Below are positions 37,598 through 45,528 of a stretch of 64,000 nt of DNA, one piece after another; the first letter of the stretch is position 1, and every line of letters begins with the position of its first letter. The translations under genes were made by a program, and so were the position numbers. The notes under the pieces are model-generated. The model made no database searches. It saw only the letters and a list, made by a program, of their open reading frames with translations, and was not told the origin of the DNA. The stretch spans positions 1,054,001 to 1,118,000 of the forward strand of contig NZ_UFUW01000001.1 of NCBI RefSeq assembly GCF_900460955.1, given 5' to 3'. The stretch is from Cardiobacterium valvarum. Lineage in GTDB: Bacteria; Pseudomonadota; Gammaproteobacteria; Cardiobacteriales; Cardiobacteriaceae.

Positions 37598-37741
37598 TAT
37601 GTAAAATAAGAAATAATCTGCAGTGCATTAAATTAGAAGTTGCAGAGGTGACTTTAATGAAAAGAATAAGCGGCAGGAATGTAGCAGGGCAGGGCGGTTA
37701 AAACCGCCCTGTTTTTTTGTGCGCTCTTCGTACACGACAAC

Positions 37742-38175
37742 CCCGTAACCGCTTGGCGCAAGCCCAGCATTTTCGCCGCTTGGCGGGCCCAGTGTTTGCG
37801 CCGCTTGGCGAGAACGCAGTGTTTGCGTCGCTTGGCGAGCCCAGTGTTTGCGTCGCTTGGCGCAAGCCCAGCATTTTCGCCGCTTGGCGCAAGCCCAGCA
37901 TTTTCGCCGCTTGGCGAAAACCCAGTGTTTGCGCCGCTTGGCGCAAGCCCAGCATTTTCGCCGCTTGGCGAGAACGCAGTGTTTGCGTCGCTTGGCGAGC
38001 CCAGTGTTTGCGTCGCTTGGCGCAAGCCCAGCATTTTCACCGCTTGGCAAGAATCCTATGTTTACGCCGTTTGGCGAGAACGTAGTGTTTACGCCGCTTG
38101 GCGAGAACCCAGTGTTTGCGTTGCTTGGCGAGCCTAATGTGTACGCCGCTTGGCGAGCCCAGTGTTTATTTCGCT
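37742..38175 (+). repeat. Large array of the dispersed CGCCGCTTGGCG repeat (about 17 units)
   Basis: About seventeen imperfect units of 25 or 27 bp stand head to tail, each a form of CGCCGCTTGGCG followed by AGCCCAGTGTTTG or CAAGCCCAGCATTTT. Variants such as CGTCGCTTGGCG recur in higher-order patterns, which suggests blockwise duplication. There are no unique spacers. The array reaches the tail of the his pseudogene. Open frames across it are not genes. Confidence 0.9.
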
Positions 38176-38184
38176 TGCGTGGGT

Positions 38185-38672
38185 TCAGGGTTTGTTGGCA
38201 CCTTCGGGGTGCAGGCCGATGCCACGGTGCCGTTCGTGCAGGCGGGTGAGGACAGCCGATCAGTCCAGGCCGCGTGCGTGCATCAGCACGGTGAGGTGGT
38301 AGAGCAGGTCGGCGAGTCCGTTATCGTCGCCGCTGACCGCCGCCAGCGCGGTTTCCACGCCTTCTTCGCCGACTTTTTGCGCGATTTTTGTGAGGTCGCG
38401 CGCATGCAGGTGGGCGGTGTAGGAGGTGGCCGGGTCGGCGTTTTTGCGGGCGGCGAGTTCGTCTGCCAGTTGCGTGAACCACGGCCAACCCGGCGGCGGT
38501 TCGCGGTCGTAGACGTGAAAGCAGCTCGTCGCGCCGGTGTGGCAGGTGGGGCCCTGCGGTTCGGCGAGGTAGATTTTTACGCTGCAGCGGCGCAGCAGTT
38601 CGGCGGGATCAGCGCTCAGTCGTCCTTTTTTTTTTTTTTTTGCAAGGCGATACGCAGGCGGGGCTGGGTCAT
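38185..38672 (-). pseudogene. hisG'-'hisIE fusion remnant of the histidine operon
   Basis: From ATG 38672 the first residues MTQPRLRIALQKK...GRLSADPAELLRRCSVKI match the N-terminus of long-form HisG. At about 38560-38590 the sequence switches to the end of HisI (GPTCHTGATSCF) and then a full HisE domain (WFTQLADELAARKNADPATSY, KIAQKVGEEGVETALAAV). Everything between hisG codon 30 and the hisI tail is gone, consistent with one deletion across the operon. A 16-base A/T homopolymer at 38626-38641 throws the hisG start out of frame; 8, 14 or 17 bases would be in frame. A TGA at 38260-38262 interrupts HisE, but homology continues for 24 codons to a second stop at 38185. No complete his enzyme survives here. 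Confidence 0.9.
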
Positions 38673-38689
38673 GGGGGCGCCTCGGGGGA

Positions 38690-38723
38690 TAAAAAAGCCT
38701 CCCGGAAGTGGACTTCCGGGAGG
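38690..38723 (-). terminator. his attenuator terminator
   Basis: On the minus strand CCTCCCGGAAGT-cc-ACTTCCGGGAGG is followed by CTTTTTT. It lies between the His-rich leader peptide and the hisG start, the standard position of a histidine operon attenuator. Confidence 0.9.
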
Positions 38724-38785
38724 TTGGAGGAAAGAGAGGGGAATCCCGCACCGGCCTGGAAGCATTTCTTCCGGACGACAGCACA

Positions 38786-38839
38786 TCAGCCCGAAAGACT
38801 TTCAGGATGATGGTGATGCTGGCGGTTGATGCGGTTCAT
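38786..38839 (-). CDS. hisL: his operon leader peptide
   Basis: The 17-codon frame encodes MNRINRQHHHHPESLSG, with four consecutive histidine codons, the hallmark of HisL (E. coli has seven). It lies 63 bases before the attenuator stem. In the classic mechanism, ribosome stalling at His codons when charged tRNA-His is scarce prevents terminator formation. Here the regulatory module is intact while the genes it controls are destroyed. Confidence 0.9.
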   Translation of the reverse strand: MNRINRQHHHHPESLSG

Positions 38840-39026
38840 GATGAAGTTTTCCAGTCAAGACGCGGCGGACTTTACAACGATTAGGCAGGATTAAGGCAAG
38901 CGCCGCACAAAATTTTGTCGTTCGTACCGGCTTGCCTTTCCCCGAAAAAGAAAGAAAATGACGAAGGTTGAGAAAATTCACTCAAACTATTTGTTTTTCA
39001 TCGTTTGTTTCAACACGAGGTCAACA

Positions 39027-40061
39027 ATGAGAACCAACGAGCGTATCACCGGCCCCAGCATCCTCTCCAGCTGGATCCGCTCCATCTGCCAGACTGTGCG
39101 CGGCTATGGCATCGACCCGCTCCCGCTGATGGAGCGCGCCGGGCTGGATGGCAGACTGCTCAATATCCCCGATGCCCGCTATGCAGTGAGCGGCGTGCGT
39201 CGTTTGTGGCGGCTGATTATCACGACGACGGGCGATCCCCTGGTCGGCCTGCGCGTTGGGCGGGAAATCCAGGTTTCCACCCTGCACGGCCTCGGCCTCG
39301 CCATGGTTTCCAGCAGTTCGCTATCCATGCTGCTCAGTCTGTTTGTCCGCTACGGCAAAGTCATCTCCACCACCATGCAGCTCGATCTCACCCACGATCG
39401 CGACGGTACTACCCTGACCGTCAAGACCAACGACGGCAGCGAGCCGATGTGTGCTGCCCGCCTTGCTTCGCTGGCTTTCATCTTCCGTCAGGCATGCAGC
39501 TTGGCGCAGCACGAAATCAGGCCGCGCTACGTTACCCTCACCCTGCCTTGCGACGGCGACATCCAGCAGCGGCTCGATGATTACTTCCACATTCCCGTCA
39601 ACCTCGGCGCGGAAGAGGACGCCATCAGCTTCCGCTACGCCGACACCATCGAGCCTTACGCCGGCGGCAATGCGCAACTGGTCGCCGTCAACGAAGCCGT
39701 CATCAACGAATACCTGCAACAGCTCGCCAAAAATGATTTCACTACCCGCGTCCTGGCGCAAATCCACCGCCTGCTGCCGCAAGGCGAACCGAAACTGACC
39801 GATATCGCCGCCCACATCAACCTCACCCCGCGCACCCTGCAACGCCGCCTGGAAGAAGAAGGGCATACCTTTAATGCCCTGCTTGACCGGGAGCGGAAAA
39901 ACATCGCCCACGACCTGTTGGCGCACAGCGAACACAGCATCACCGAAATCAGCTTCCTGCTCGGTTTCTCCGACCCCAGCAACTTCAGCCGTGCCAGCAA
40001 ACGCTGGTTTTCCTGCGCACCCATCCAGCACCGCCAGCGCAGCTTGGGTATTGCCACTTAG
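39027..40061 (+). CDS. AraC-family transcriptional regulator (OruR/ArgR-like layout)
   Basis: A 344-residue protein with an N-terminal Arabinose_bd-type ligand domain (about 20-200: SWIRSICQTVRGYGIDPLPLMERAGLDG and FVRYGKVISTT) and a C-terminal AraC helix-turn-helix pair (about 245-340: LTDIAAHINLTPRTLQRRLEEEGHTFN and ITEISFLLGFSDPSNFSRASKRW). ATG 39027 has CGAGG at good spacing; an in-frame start at 38958 is less likely. It is divergent from the his leader across 187 bases. The effector is unknown. Confidence 0.88.
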   Translation: MRTNERITGPSILSSWIRSICQTVRGYGIDPLPLMERAGLDGRLLNIPDARYAVSGVRRLWRLIITTTGDPLVGLRVGREIQVSTLHGLGLAMVSSSSLSMLLSLFVRYGKVISTTMQLDLTHDRDGTTLTVKTNDGSEPMCAARLASLAFIFRQACSLAQHEIRPRYVTLTLPCDGDIQQRLDDYFHIPVNLGAEEDAISFRYADTIEPYAGGNAQLVAVNEAVINEYLQQLAKNDFTTRVLAQIHRLLPQGEPKLTDIAAHINLTPRTLQRRLEEEGHTFNALLDRERKNIAHDLLAHSEHSITEISFLLGFSDPSNFSRASKRWFSCAPIQHRQRSLGIAT

Positions 40062-40090
40062 CGGAATCAAAAGGCCCTGTCCGGCGTGCG

Positions 40091-40119
40091 ACCAGTATTT
40101 ACGCCGCTTGGCGCACCCC
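40091..40119 (+). repeat. Single unit of the dispersed CGCCGCTTGGCG repeat
   Basis: ACCAGTATTTACGCCGCTTGGCG lies 30 bases behind the AraC gene in its orientation. Confidence 0.85.
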
Positions 40120-40150
40120 AAACCAAATGGAGCAAGGCAAGCGGTGATTT

Positions 40151-40687
40151 TTATCCTGCCGGAGCTTCATCCTTTTCCGCCTGTTTTCTTTCCAGAATCT
40201 GCATCAGCAGCTTTTTCTTTCTGCGGTGAAGATACATTCCCATGAGACCGCCAACGATAATGTTTTTCCTCAGGATATCGGGCAAAGTTTTTTTGTCTCT
40301 CAAGAAAAAATCAAAAAGGTCAAAGACAGTTATACTGGCAATAAGCAGCAAGGTATAACCTGCGGAATAAAAAGCCAGTCTGGATAAATAATATTCAACT
40401 CTTTCCTCGGTGTCGCTGCGCATGATCAATTCCTGATAAGTGGTGCTGCCCGTTACATAAAGATGAATAAAGGCAAAGAGGCTGACAAATATTGCCATAT
40501 GAAGACTGGGCGAATTATTTTGGATTTTGTCGTGTATATATCCAATAATGATCACGGCAAATAAAAAGTAATACACACAAGCCAGACAACGTGCCATTTC
40601 TGTATTGATGGCATGTTCCTGTCGCTCATCAGGATATTGACGACTATCAACAATACTGCGCCAAAGATATTGCGGGAGCGAAGACAT
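40151..40687 (-). CDS. Membrane protein with DERQE motif, last gene of XRE cassette
   Basis: A 178-residue protein that begins with a soluble PDERQEHAINTEMARCLA segment. Four membrane helices follow (about 35-55, 65-85, 105-125, 145-160), and the tail is Lys/Glu-rich. The upstream gene has the same plan (PDERQEGIINAELARCLIYIYW), so the two are paralogs. Small XRE regulator plus such membrane proteins is a recurring cassette. Function unknown. Its start overlaps the upstream stop by one base. Confidence 0.7.
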   Translation of the reverse strand: MSSLPQYLWRSIVDSRQYPDERQEHAINTEMARCLACVYYFLFAVIIIGYIHDKIQNNSPSLHMAIFVSLFAFIHLYVTGSTTYQELIMRSDTEERVEYYLSRLAFYSAGYTLLLIASITVFDLFDFFLRDKKTLPDILRKNIIVGGLMGMYLHRRKKKLLMQILERKQAEKDEAPAG

Positions 40688-41228
40688 CAGGCCTCCTTGT
40701 CGGTTTCAGATTTGGCGGTTGCCGCCTGTTTATCGGCGAGGATTTTTAGAGCTTCTTTTTTGCTGCGGCGATAGTAGATTAGACCCAAAAATAGCCCGTA
40801 GCTATATAAAAAGAGAATCGTACTGGGTAGCGGATATATGGCAAATGCCAGGCTGTTGAAACAGAGCGCGGATATGATGACGACAGAAAAGACACCCAGT
40901 AATACGGCCCATTTTTGATGGTATGCCAAGTGTTGCGCCAGGTTTTGCGAGTGATGTCTGGCTTTTGCTTTTGTAATTCTCGGCTGGCGCTGTTGGTAAA
41001 GATAAAAACCGAAATAAAGATAAGGTTCAAGAATAAAATGGCTGCCATCCCGCTCATAAACACGCCTTCTAGGCGCTCATGCGCGGTTTTCAGGATGAAC
41101 AGCGCAAAATTGAGCCAATAGATATAAATCAAGCATCGTGCCAGTTCGGCATTGATGATGCCTTCCTGTCGTTCATCAGGCTCACTTTTAAAGAAATCAC
41201 GGTACAGGGCTTTATGTAGTGGGCTCAT
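40687..41228 (-). pseudogene. DERQE-type membrane protein, frameshifted
   Basis: The N-terminal half reads MSPLHKALYRDFFKSEPDERQEG followed by two membrane helices (to about 40980). The C-terminal half, in another frame, reads HLAYHQKWAVLLGVFSVVIIS followed by two more helices and a charged tail ending at 40687. Together they restore the four-helix plan of the downstream paralog, so one indel near 40960-40985, by CAAAAGCAAAAG, broke the gene. Sequencing error is possible. Confidence 0.75.
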
Positions 41229-41463
41229 CGGTATCTCTCCCGTGGTTCTCTTCCCAGAAAAGGGTGTTCAAGTCACTGTCCAGCGCGCGGGCGATGCGGA
41301 TGGCAAGCGCCAGCGTTGGGTTGTAGTCCTGGTTTTCCAGCAGGTTGATGGTCTGGCGCGAGACGTTGACGGCTTGCGCCAATGCCTGTTGCGAGAGTCC
41401 TTTTTCTTGCCGGTAGATTTTTACGCGGTTCACAGTGTCTCTTTTGTCGTGTATAGCCGACAT
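41212..41463 (-). CDS. XRE-family helix-turn-helix regulator
   Basis: An 83-residue protein: VKIYRQEKGLSQQALAQAVNVSRQTINLLENQDYNPTLALAIRIARAL. This is a single Cro/C1 HTH of the compact YgzD-like type that typically controls an adjacent membrane-protein gene. Its stop lies inside the following gene's start (17-base overlap), implying cotranscription and autoregulation of the cassette. Confidence 0.88.
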   Translation of the reverse strand: MSAIHDKRDTVNRVKIYRQEKGLSQQALAQAVNVSRQTINLLENQDYNPTLALAIRIARALDSDLNTLFWEENHGRDTDEPTT

Positions 41464-41625
41464 GTTAAGGATTTTTACGCAAAGGTGTCAACTATAAGCG
41501 ACATTTTTGCCGCGAGTGCACCTGATGAAAGGCATACAGAAACACCGCTTGCAAGAGAGCTTTGCAAGCGGCGTTAGCAAGGAAGCGATGGGATTAGCGG
41601 GCGGTCGTTTGTAGCTGGCGGGACG

Positions 41626-42155
41626 TTATGGCTGATGGTAGTAGCGGTAGCTGCCGTGGGTGTAGGTAGCGAGCAGGTAGCAGCGGCGATCGAGATGGTC
41701 GTAGCGGATGAAGGCAGTGAAGGGGCTGCCGCCGGTGTGCGCGAGCAGGGCGGCGGTTTCATCGCCGGGGTGGATGATGGGCAGGTGGCCGGTATCGTCA
41801 CCGAGGGCGTAGTCGTCGCCCAAGCGGTAGAGGCGGATGTTGTCAAGGCGGCCGGGAGTCATGCTGCGGAAGGGGTTGCCGCGTTGTGCCGCTTGCAGAC
41901 AGGCGTTGTTGGCGGCGAGTGCTTGCAGGATGTTGTGGACGGAACCGGAGGCAGCCATGCCGCTGCTTTGGAGAGCCGCAATCATGCCGTTAGCGAGGAA
42001 ATCGACCGATGCGGGGACGACTGCGATGAGGATTTTGCTGCCGGGCGGTACGCTTCGGGCGATGCTGGTGGCGACGGTATCGGGGATACTCCGTCGCCCG
42101 TGGCACAGGCGACGAGCAGGCAGGTGGTGAGGGTTGTGGGCAGGATATGGCGCAT
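41626..42155 (-). pseudogene. Lipoprotein gene with early frameshift
   Basis: ATG 42155 begins MRHILPTTLTTCLLVACATG, a lipoprotein signal peptide with lipobox LVAC. After about 20 codons the frame changes near 42085. The conserved-looking remainder (SIPDTVATSIARSVPPGSKILIAVVPASVDFL ... HGSYRYYHQP) runs to 41626 in another frame. Without the shift it would be an outer-membrane-type lipoprotein of about 175 residues. No family recognised. A single-base error in the read would also explain it. 41464-41625 holds nothing recognisable. Confidence 0.6.
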
Positions 42156-42218
42156 GTGTTTTCCTGGTTGTTTGGGTAAAAACCGCGTAGTTATCCCGCT
42201 TGGCGTGTATCTGCGCGG

Positions 42219-42899
42219 CTAGGCGGAGGCACTTAACCGTTTTTCGATGAGGCGGAAGCTGCCGACGATGCACAGGGTGATGGCGAGGTAGATGCCGGCG
42301 GCGATGAGGAAGGGTTGGAAGGGTTCGTAGGTTTTGGTGAAAAGGGTGTTGGCGACGCCGGTGATGTCGAGCAGGGTCGCGGTGCTGGCAATCGCCGAGC
42401 CGTGCAACATGAAGATGATTTCGTTGCCGTAGGCCGGCAGGGCGCGGCGCAGCGCCCCCGGCAGGATGATGCGAGTGCGGATTTGGTTGCGGCTCATGCC
42501 AAGGGATCTGGCAGCTTCGATTTCGCCGCGCGGGGTGGTCTCAATCGCGCCGCGCACGATTTCGGCGGTGTAGGCGGCGGTGTTCAATATGAAAGAGAGC
42601 ATGACCCACGGCCAGGCCTGACGCATGAGCGGCCACAGGGCAAGTTCGCGTACGCCAGGGATGCGGCCGATGACGAGCCCGATGCCGTAGTAGAAGACGT
42701 AGAGCTGGACGAGCATCGGGGTGCCGCGAAAGATGTAGCTGAAGATGTGGACGGGCAGCTTCCAGATAATGGAGCAGCGCGCGGCGAGCAGGACACCGCA
42801 GGGGATGGCGATGGTGAGGCCGATGGCAAGGGAGCAGGCGACCAGCCACAGGGTTTGCCACAGGCCCCCGAGCCACATGAGGAGTTGGGTGTTGTCCAT
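42219..42899 (-). CDS. hisM: ABC transporter permease, HisM-like
   Basis: A 226-residue inner-membrane permease of the polar amino acid family. The EAA loop reads EIEAARSLGMSRNQIRTRIILPGALRRALPAYGNEIIFMLHGSAIAS, very like HisM/ArtM. FRGTPMLVQLYVFYYG is typical. It pairs with HisQ as a heterodimer coupled to HisP. It directly follows hisQ. The last gene of the run, its 3' end overlaps a dispersed-repeat unit (42186-42226). Confidence 0.88.
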   Translation of the reverse strand: MDNTQLLMWLGGLWQTLWLVACSLAIGLTIAIPCGVLLAARCSIIWKLPVHIFSYIFRGTPMLVQLYVFYYGIGLVIGRIPGVRELALWPLMRQAWPWVMLSFILNTAAYTAEIVRGAIETTPRGEIEAARSLGMSRNQIRTRIILPGALRRALPAYGNEIIFMLHGSAIASTATLLDITGVANTLFTKTYEPFQPFLIAAGIYLAITLCIVGSFRLIEKRLSASA

Positions 42900-43616
42900 T
42901 TATTGTCCTTGTACTTCAAAGCCCACGGAGTAGCGCCGCCGCAGCCACCAGAGGATGGCAATGGAGAGGGTGGTAAGGAGGAGGAAGTAACCCGCCATGG
43001 CGCCGTAGAACCAGAAGCCGGCGTAGAGGTCTTTTTTTTGGGCGGTGCGTGCGGCGGCGTTGGCGATACGTACGATGTCTTGCAGGCCGATGATGGAGAC
43101 GAGGGCGGTGTTTTTCATCAGCACCAGCCAGTTGTTGCCGAGCGACGGCAGGGCGTAGCGCAGCATTTGCGGCCAGGAGACGCGCCAGAAGATGGTGCGG
43201 CGCGGGAAACCGTAGGCGCGCGCGGCTTCGATCTGTCCTTTGGGGACGGCGAGGAAGCCGCCCCGGAAGGATTCGGCCATGTAGGCCCCCATGACGAAGC
43301 CGATGACGAAGATGCCAGTGTAGAGCGGGTCAATGTCAATGTGCGGCCAGCCGAGACGGGTAGTCAGCGCGTTCAGCAGGTATTGGCCGCCGTAGTAGAT
43401 GAGGAAGAGCTGGATGAGGTCGGGCACGCCGCGCACGAAGGTGGTGTAGGTGAGGGCTGGCAGGCGCAGCCACGGGTTTTTGTGCATGCTGCCGAGGCAG
43501 GCGAGGATGCCGAAGACAAGCGAGACGAGGAGGCCGGAGAGGGCAAGCTCAAGGGTGACAAGCGCACCCTTGAGCAGTTGCCCTTTGTATTCAAGCAGGA
43601 TGGTGTAGCCGTGCAT
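42900..43616 (-). CDS. hisQ: ABC transporter permease, HisQ-like
   Basis: A 238-residue permease with FVRGVPDLIQLFLIYYGGQYLL and an EAA loop EAARAYGFPRRTIFWRVSWPQMLRYALPSLGNNWLVLMKNTALVS. It lies between the binding protein and hisM with no spacer on the hisM side. It acts with HisM to form the membrane channel for histidine, lysine, arginine or ornithine. Confidence 0.88.
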   Translation of the reverse strand: MHGYTILLEYKGQLLKGALVTLELALSGLLVSLVFGILACLGSMHKNPWLRLPALTYTTFVRGVPDLIQLFLIYYGGQYLLNALTTRLGWPHIDIDPLYTGIFVIGFVMGAYMAESFRGGFLAVPKGQIEAARAYGFPRRTIFWRVSWPQMLRYALPSLGNNWLVLMKNTALVSIIGLQDIVRIANAAARTAQKKDLYAGFWFYGAMAGYFLLLTTLSIAILWWLRRRYSVGFEVQGQ

Positions 43617-43618
43617 GG

Positions 43619-44392
43619 TTATTTTGCCGTGCCGCCGGAGATGTCGTACTTGAAGTATTTGTCGTTGACTTTTTTGTACGCGCCGTTTTCTTTGATGGCT
43701 TTGAGCGCGGCATTGAGGTCTTCGCGCAGTTTGTCGTCGCCTTTGCGCACGGCGATGGAGATGCCCGCGCCGAAGTATTTTTCATCGTTCACGTCGGCGC
43801 CGGCCTGCTCGAAGTCTTTGCCTTCTTCGCGTTGCAGGAAGCCGTCTTCCATCACGATTTTGTCGGCAAAGAGCAGGTCAACGCGTCCTGCGATGGCATC
43901 CTGGTTGGCGTCTTCCTGCGAAGTGTAGCGCTGGATGTTGGCGTCGGGGAATTTGTCGGTGACGTAGGTGTCGAAGATGGAGGCGCGCAGCACACCGATG
44001 GTTTTGCCTTTTATACTTTCCGGCGTCGGCTCGATGCTGCTGCCTTTGGCGCGGACAAAGAGGCCAGGGTTCGAGTAATAGGGGTCGGTGAAGGCGACGC
44101 TTTCGCGGCGTTCCGGGGTGTCGTTCATGGAGGCGACGATGGCGTCGATTTTGTTGGTTTTCAGCGCCGGAATCAGCCCTTCCCAATCCATTTGTTCGTA
44201 GCGGCATTCGCGCTTCATTTCTGCGCAGAGGGCAAGGCCGATGTCAATGTCGAAGCCGGTCATTTTGCCGTCGCTGCCGGTTTCGGAGAATGGCGGGTAG
44301 GAGCCGTCGGTGGAAAACACCAGCACGTCGCCGGCAGCAAAAGCCGGGGCGGCGAAGGCTGCCGCAAGGGTGAGGGTCAGGATTTTTTTCAT
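43619..44392 (-). CDS. hisJ: Periplasmic amino acid-binding protein, HisJ/ArgT-like
   Basis: A 257-residue solute-binding protein with a Sec signal peptide (MKKILTLTLAAAFAAPAFA). It shows GSYPPFSE, MTGFDIDIGLALCAEMKRECRYEQMDWEGLIPALKTNKIDAIVASM and ERRESVAFTDPYYSNPG, the family 3 pattern shared by HisJ, ArgT and ArtJ. The paired cysteine region matches HisJ/ArgT. Exact ligand preference cannot be read from sequence. It is the first intact gene after the broken duplicate. Confidence 0.88.
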   Translation of the reverse strand: MKKILTLTLAAAFAAPAFAAGDVLVFSTDGSYPPFSETGSDGKMTGFDIDIGLALCAEMKRECRYEQMDWEGLIPALKTNKIDAIVASMNDTPERRESVAFTDPYYSNPGLFVRAKGSSIEPTPESIKGKTIGVLRASIFDTYVTDKFPDANIQRYTSQEDANQDAIAGRVDLLFADKIVMEDGFLQREEGKDFEQAGADVNDEKYFGAGISIAVRKGDDKLREDLNAALKAIKENGAYKKVNDKYFKYDISGGTAK

Positions 44393-44431
44393 GTTTACAC
44401 CTTGATGTCTGTTGGATAAAAGGGATTGGCG

Positions 44432-44665
44432 TTATTTGGCGGTACTGCCGGAGATGCCGTACTTGAAGTATTTGCCCCCGATTTTTTTGTATTCGCCATT
44501 TTCTTTGATAGTTTTCAGCGCAGTGTTGAAAGCTCCGCGCAATTGGCTGTCAATTTCGGGAAAAGGTGGGCAGGTGGCGCCGGTAGCGGGGATGAGGGCG
44601 TCATCAACGGCGAATGTCCGGGAGGCAAAACCTGCCGCAAGGGCAAGGGCGGGTGTTTTTTCATG
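44432..44665 (-). pseudogene. Internally deleted duplicate of the binding-protein gene
   Basis: Between hisP and hisJ lies a short relic. ATG 44665 starts a Lys-initiated signal-peptide-like run (one frame off after the third codon: ALALAAGFASRTFA). Then about 30 unrelated-looking codons lead to NTALKTIKENGEYKKIGGKYFKYGISGSTAK, nearly the same as the C-terminus of the intact binding protein (NAALKAIKENGAYKK...KYFKYDISGGTAK). The central two thirds of the protein are missing. Tandem duplication followed by deletion explains it. Confidence 0.8.
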
Positions 44666-44667
44666 AT

Positions 44668-45441
44668 TTATCCTTTGAGGCTGTTGGACAAAAATTGACG
44701 GACGCGCTCGGAATCGCTGTGGAAAAACAGCTTTTCCGGCCGTCCCTCTTCTTCGATCTGCCCCTGATGCAGGAACATCACATGGCTTGATACCTCGCGG
44801 GCGAAGCCCATTTCGTGGGTGACGACAATCATCGTCCGCCCCTCGGCTGCCAGTTCCTGCATCAAGCGCAGCACATCGCCGACCAGTTCCGGGTCAAGCG
44901 CCGAAGTCGGTTCGTCGAACAAAAGCGCATCCGGTTCCATCGCAAGCGCGCGAGCAATCGCCACCCGCTGCTGCTGGCCGCCGGAAAGCCTGTTCGGATA
45001 ATAATCGCGCCGGTCATAGAGGCCGACCTTGTGCAACAGCGCCGCTGCGCGTTCCGTCGCTTCCGCCTTCGGCACTTTCAAAACGTGCACCGGCGCCTCA
45101 ATCAGATTCTGCAACACTGTCTTGTGCTGCCACAGGTTGAAATTCTGGAAGACCATCGCCAGCTTCGAGCGTACCCGCTGAATCTGGCGCAGACTGCCCG
45201 CCTCGCGCGTCCCCTTCTTCTCCTTAATCTGCACGACTTCACCGGCAACGCGCACCTCGCCGCGATCCGGCATTTCGAGAAAATTAAGGCAGCGCAGGAA
45301 TGTGCTCTTGCCCGAACCGGACGAACCGAGAATGGACACCACATCACCGCGCTGCGCGGTCAGGGAGATCCCCTTGAGCACCTCGACATCGCCGAAGGAC
45401 TTGTGAATATCAACAGCTTGCAAAGCGGGAATCGCGCTCAC
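44668..45441 (-). CDS. hisP: ABC transporter ATP-binding protein, HisP-like
   Basis: A 257-residue ATPase: Walker A GSSGSGKST, Q-loop MVFQNFNLW, signature LSGGQQQRVAIARALAMEPD, Walker B LLFDEPTSALDPELVGDVL and H-loop VVTHEMGF. SSHVMFLHQGQIEEEG and QFLSNSLKG match E. coli HisP closely. GTG 45441 with GGAGG upstream is preferred to a TTG at 45453. It energises the HisJQM importer. The gene order hisP-(hisJ relic)-hisJ-hisQ-hisM differs from the enteric hisJQMP order. Confidence 0.92.
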   Translation of the reverse strand: MSAIPALQAVDIHKSFGDVEVLKGISLTAQRGDVVSILGSSGSGKSTFLRCLNFLEMPDRGEVRVAGEVVQIKEKKGTREAGSLRQIQRVRSKLAMVFQNFNLWQHKTVLQNLIEAPVHVLKVPKAEATERAAALLHKVGLYDRRDYYPNRLSGGQQQRVAIARALAMEPDALLFDEPTSALDPELVGDVLRLMQELAAEGRTMIVVTHEMGFAREVSSHVMFLHQGQIEEEGRPEKLFFHSDSERVRQFLSNSLKG

Positions 45442-45528
45442 CAGGGCCTCCAAAAGTAAAGAAAGGGGCCGATTCTACACCAACCGCCCCGCTTGTCTAT
45501 ACAATGCCTTTCTTTCGGAAACAAGCCC

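Noticed and set aside
37742-38175. CRISPR-like array
   Set aside because: Units are contiguous repeats of 25-27 bp with no unique spacers, and no cas genes are present.
38626-38641. Phase-variable switch controlling hisG
   Set aside because: Even when in frame the product would be a HisG stub joined to a HisI tail, so no functional enzyme would be switched.
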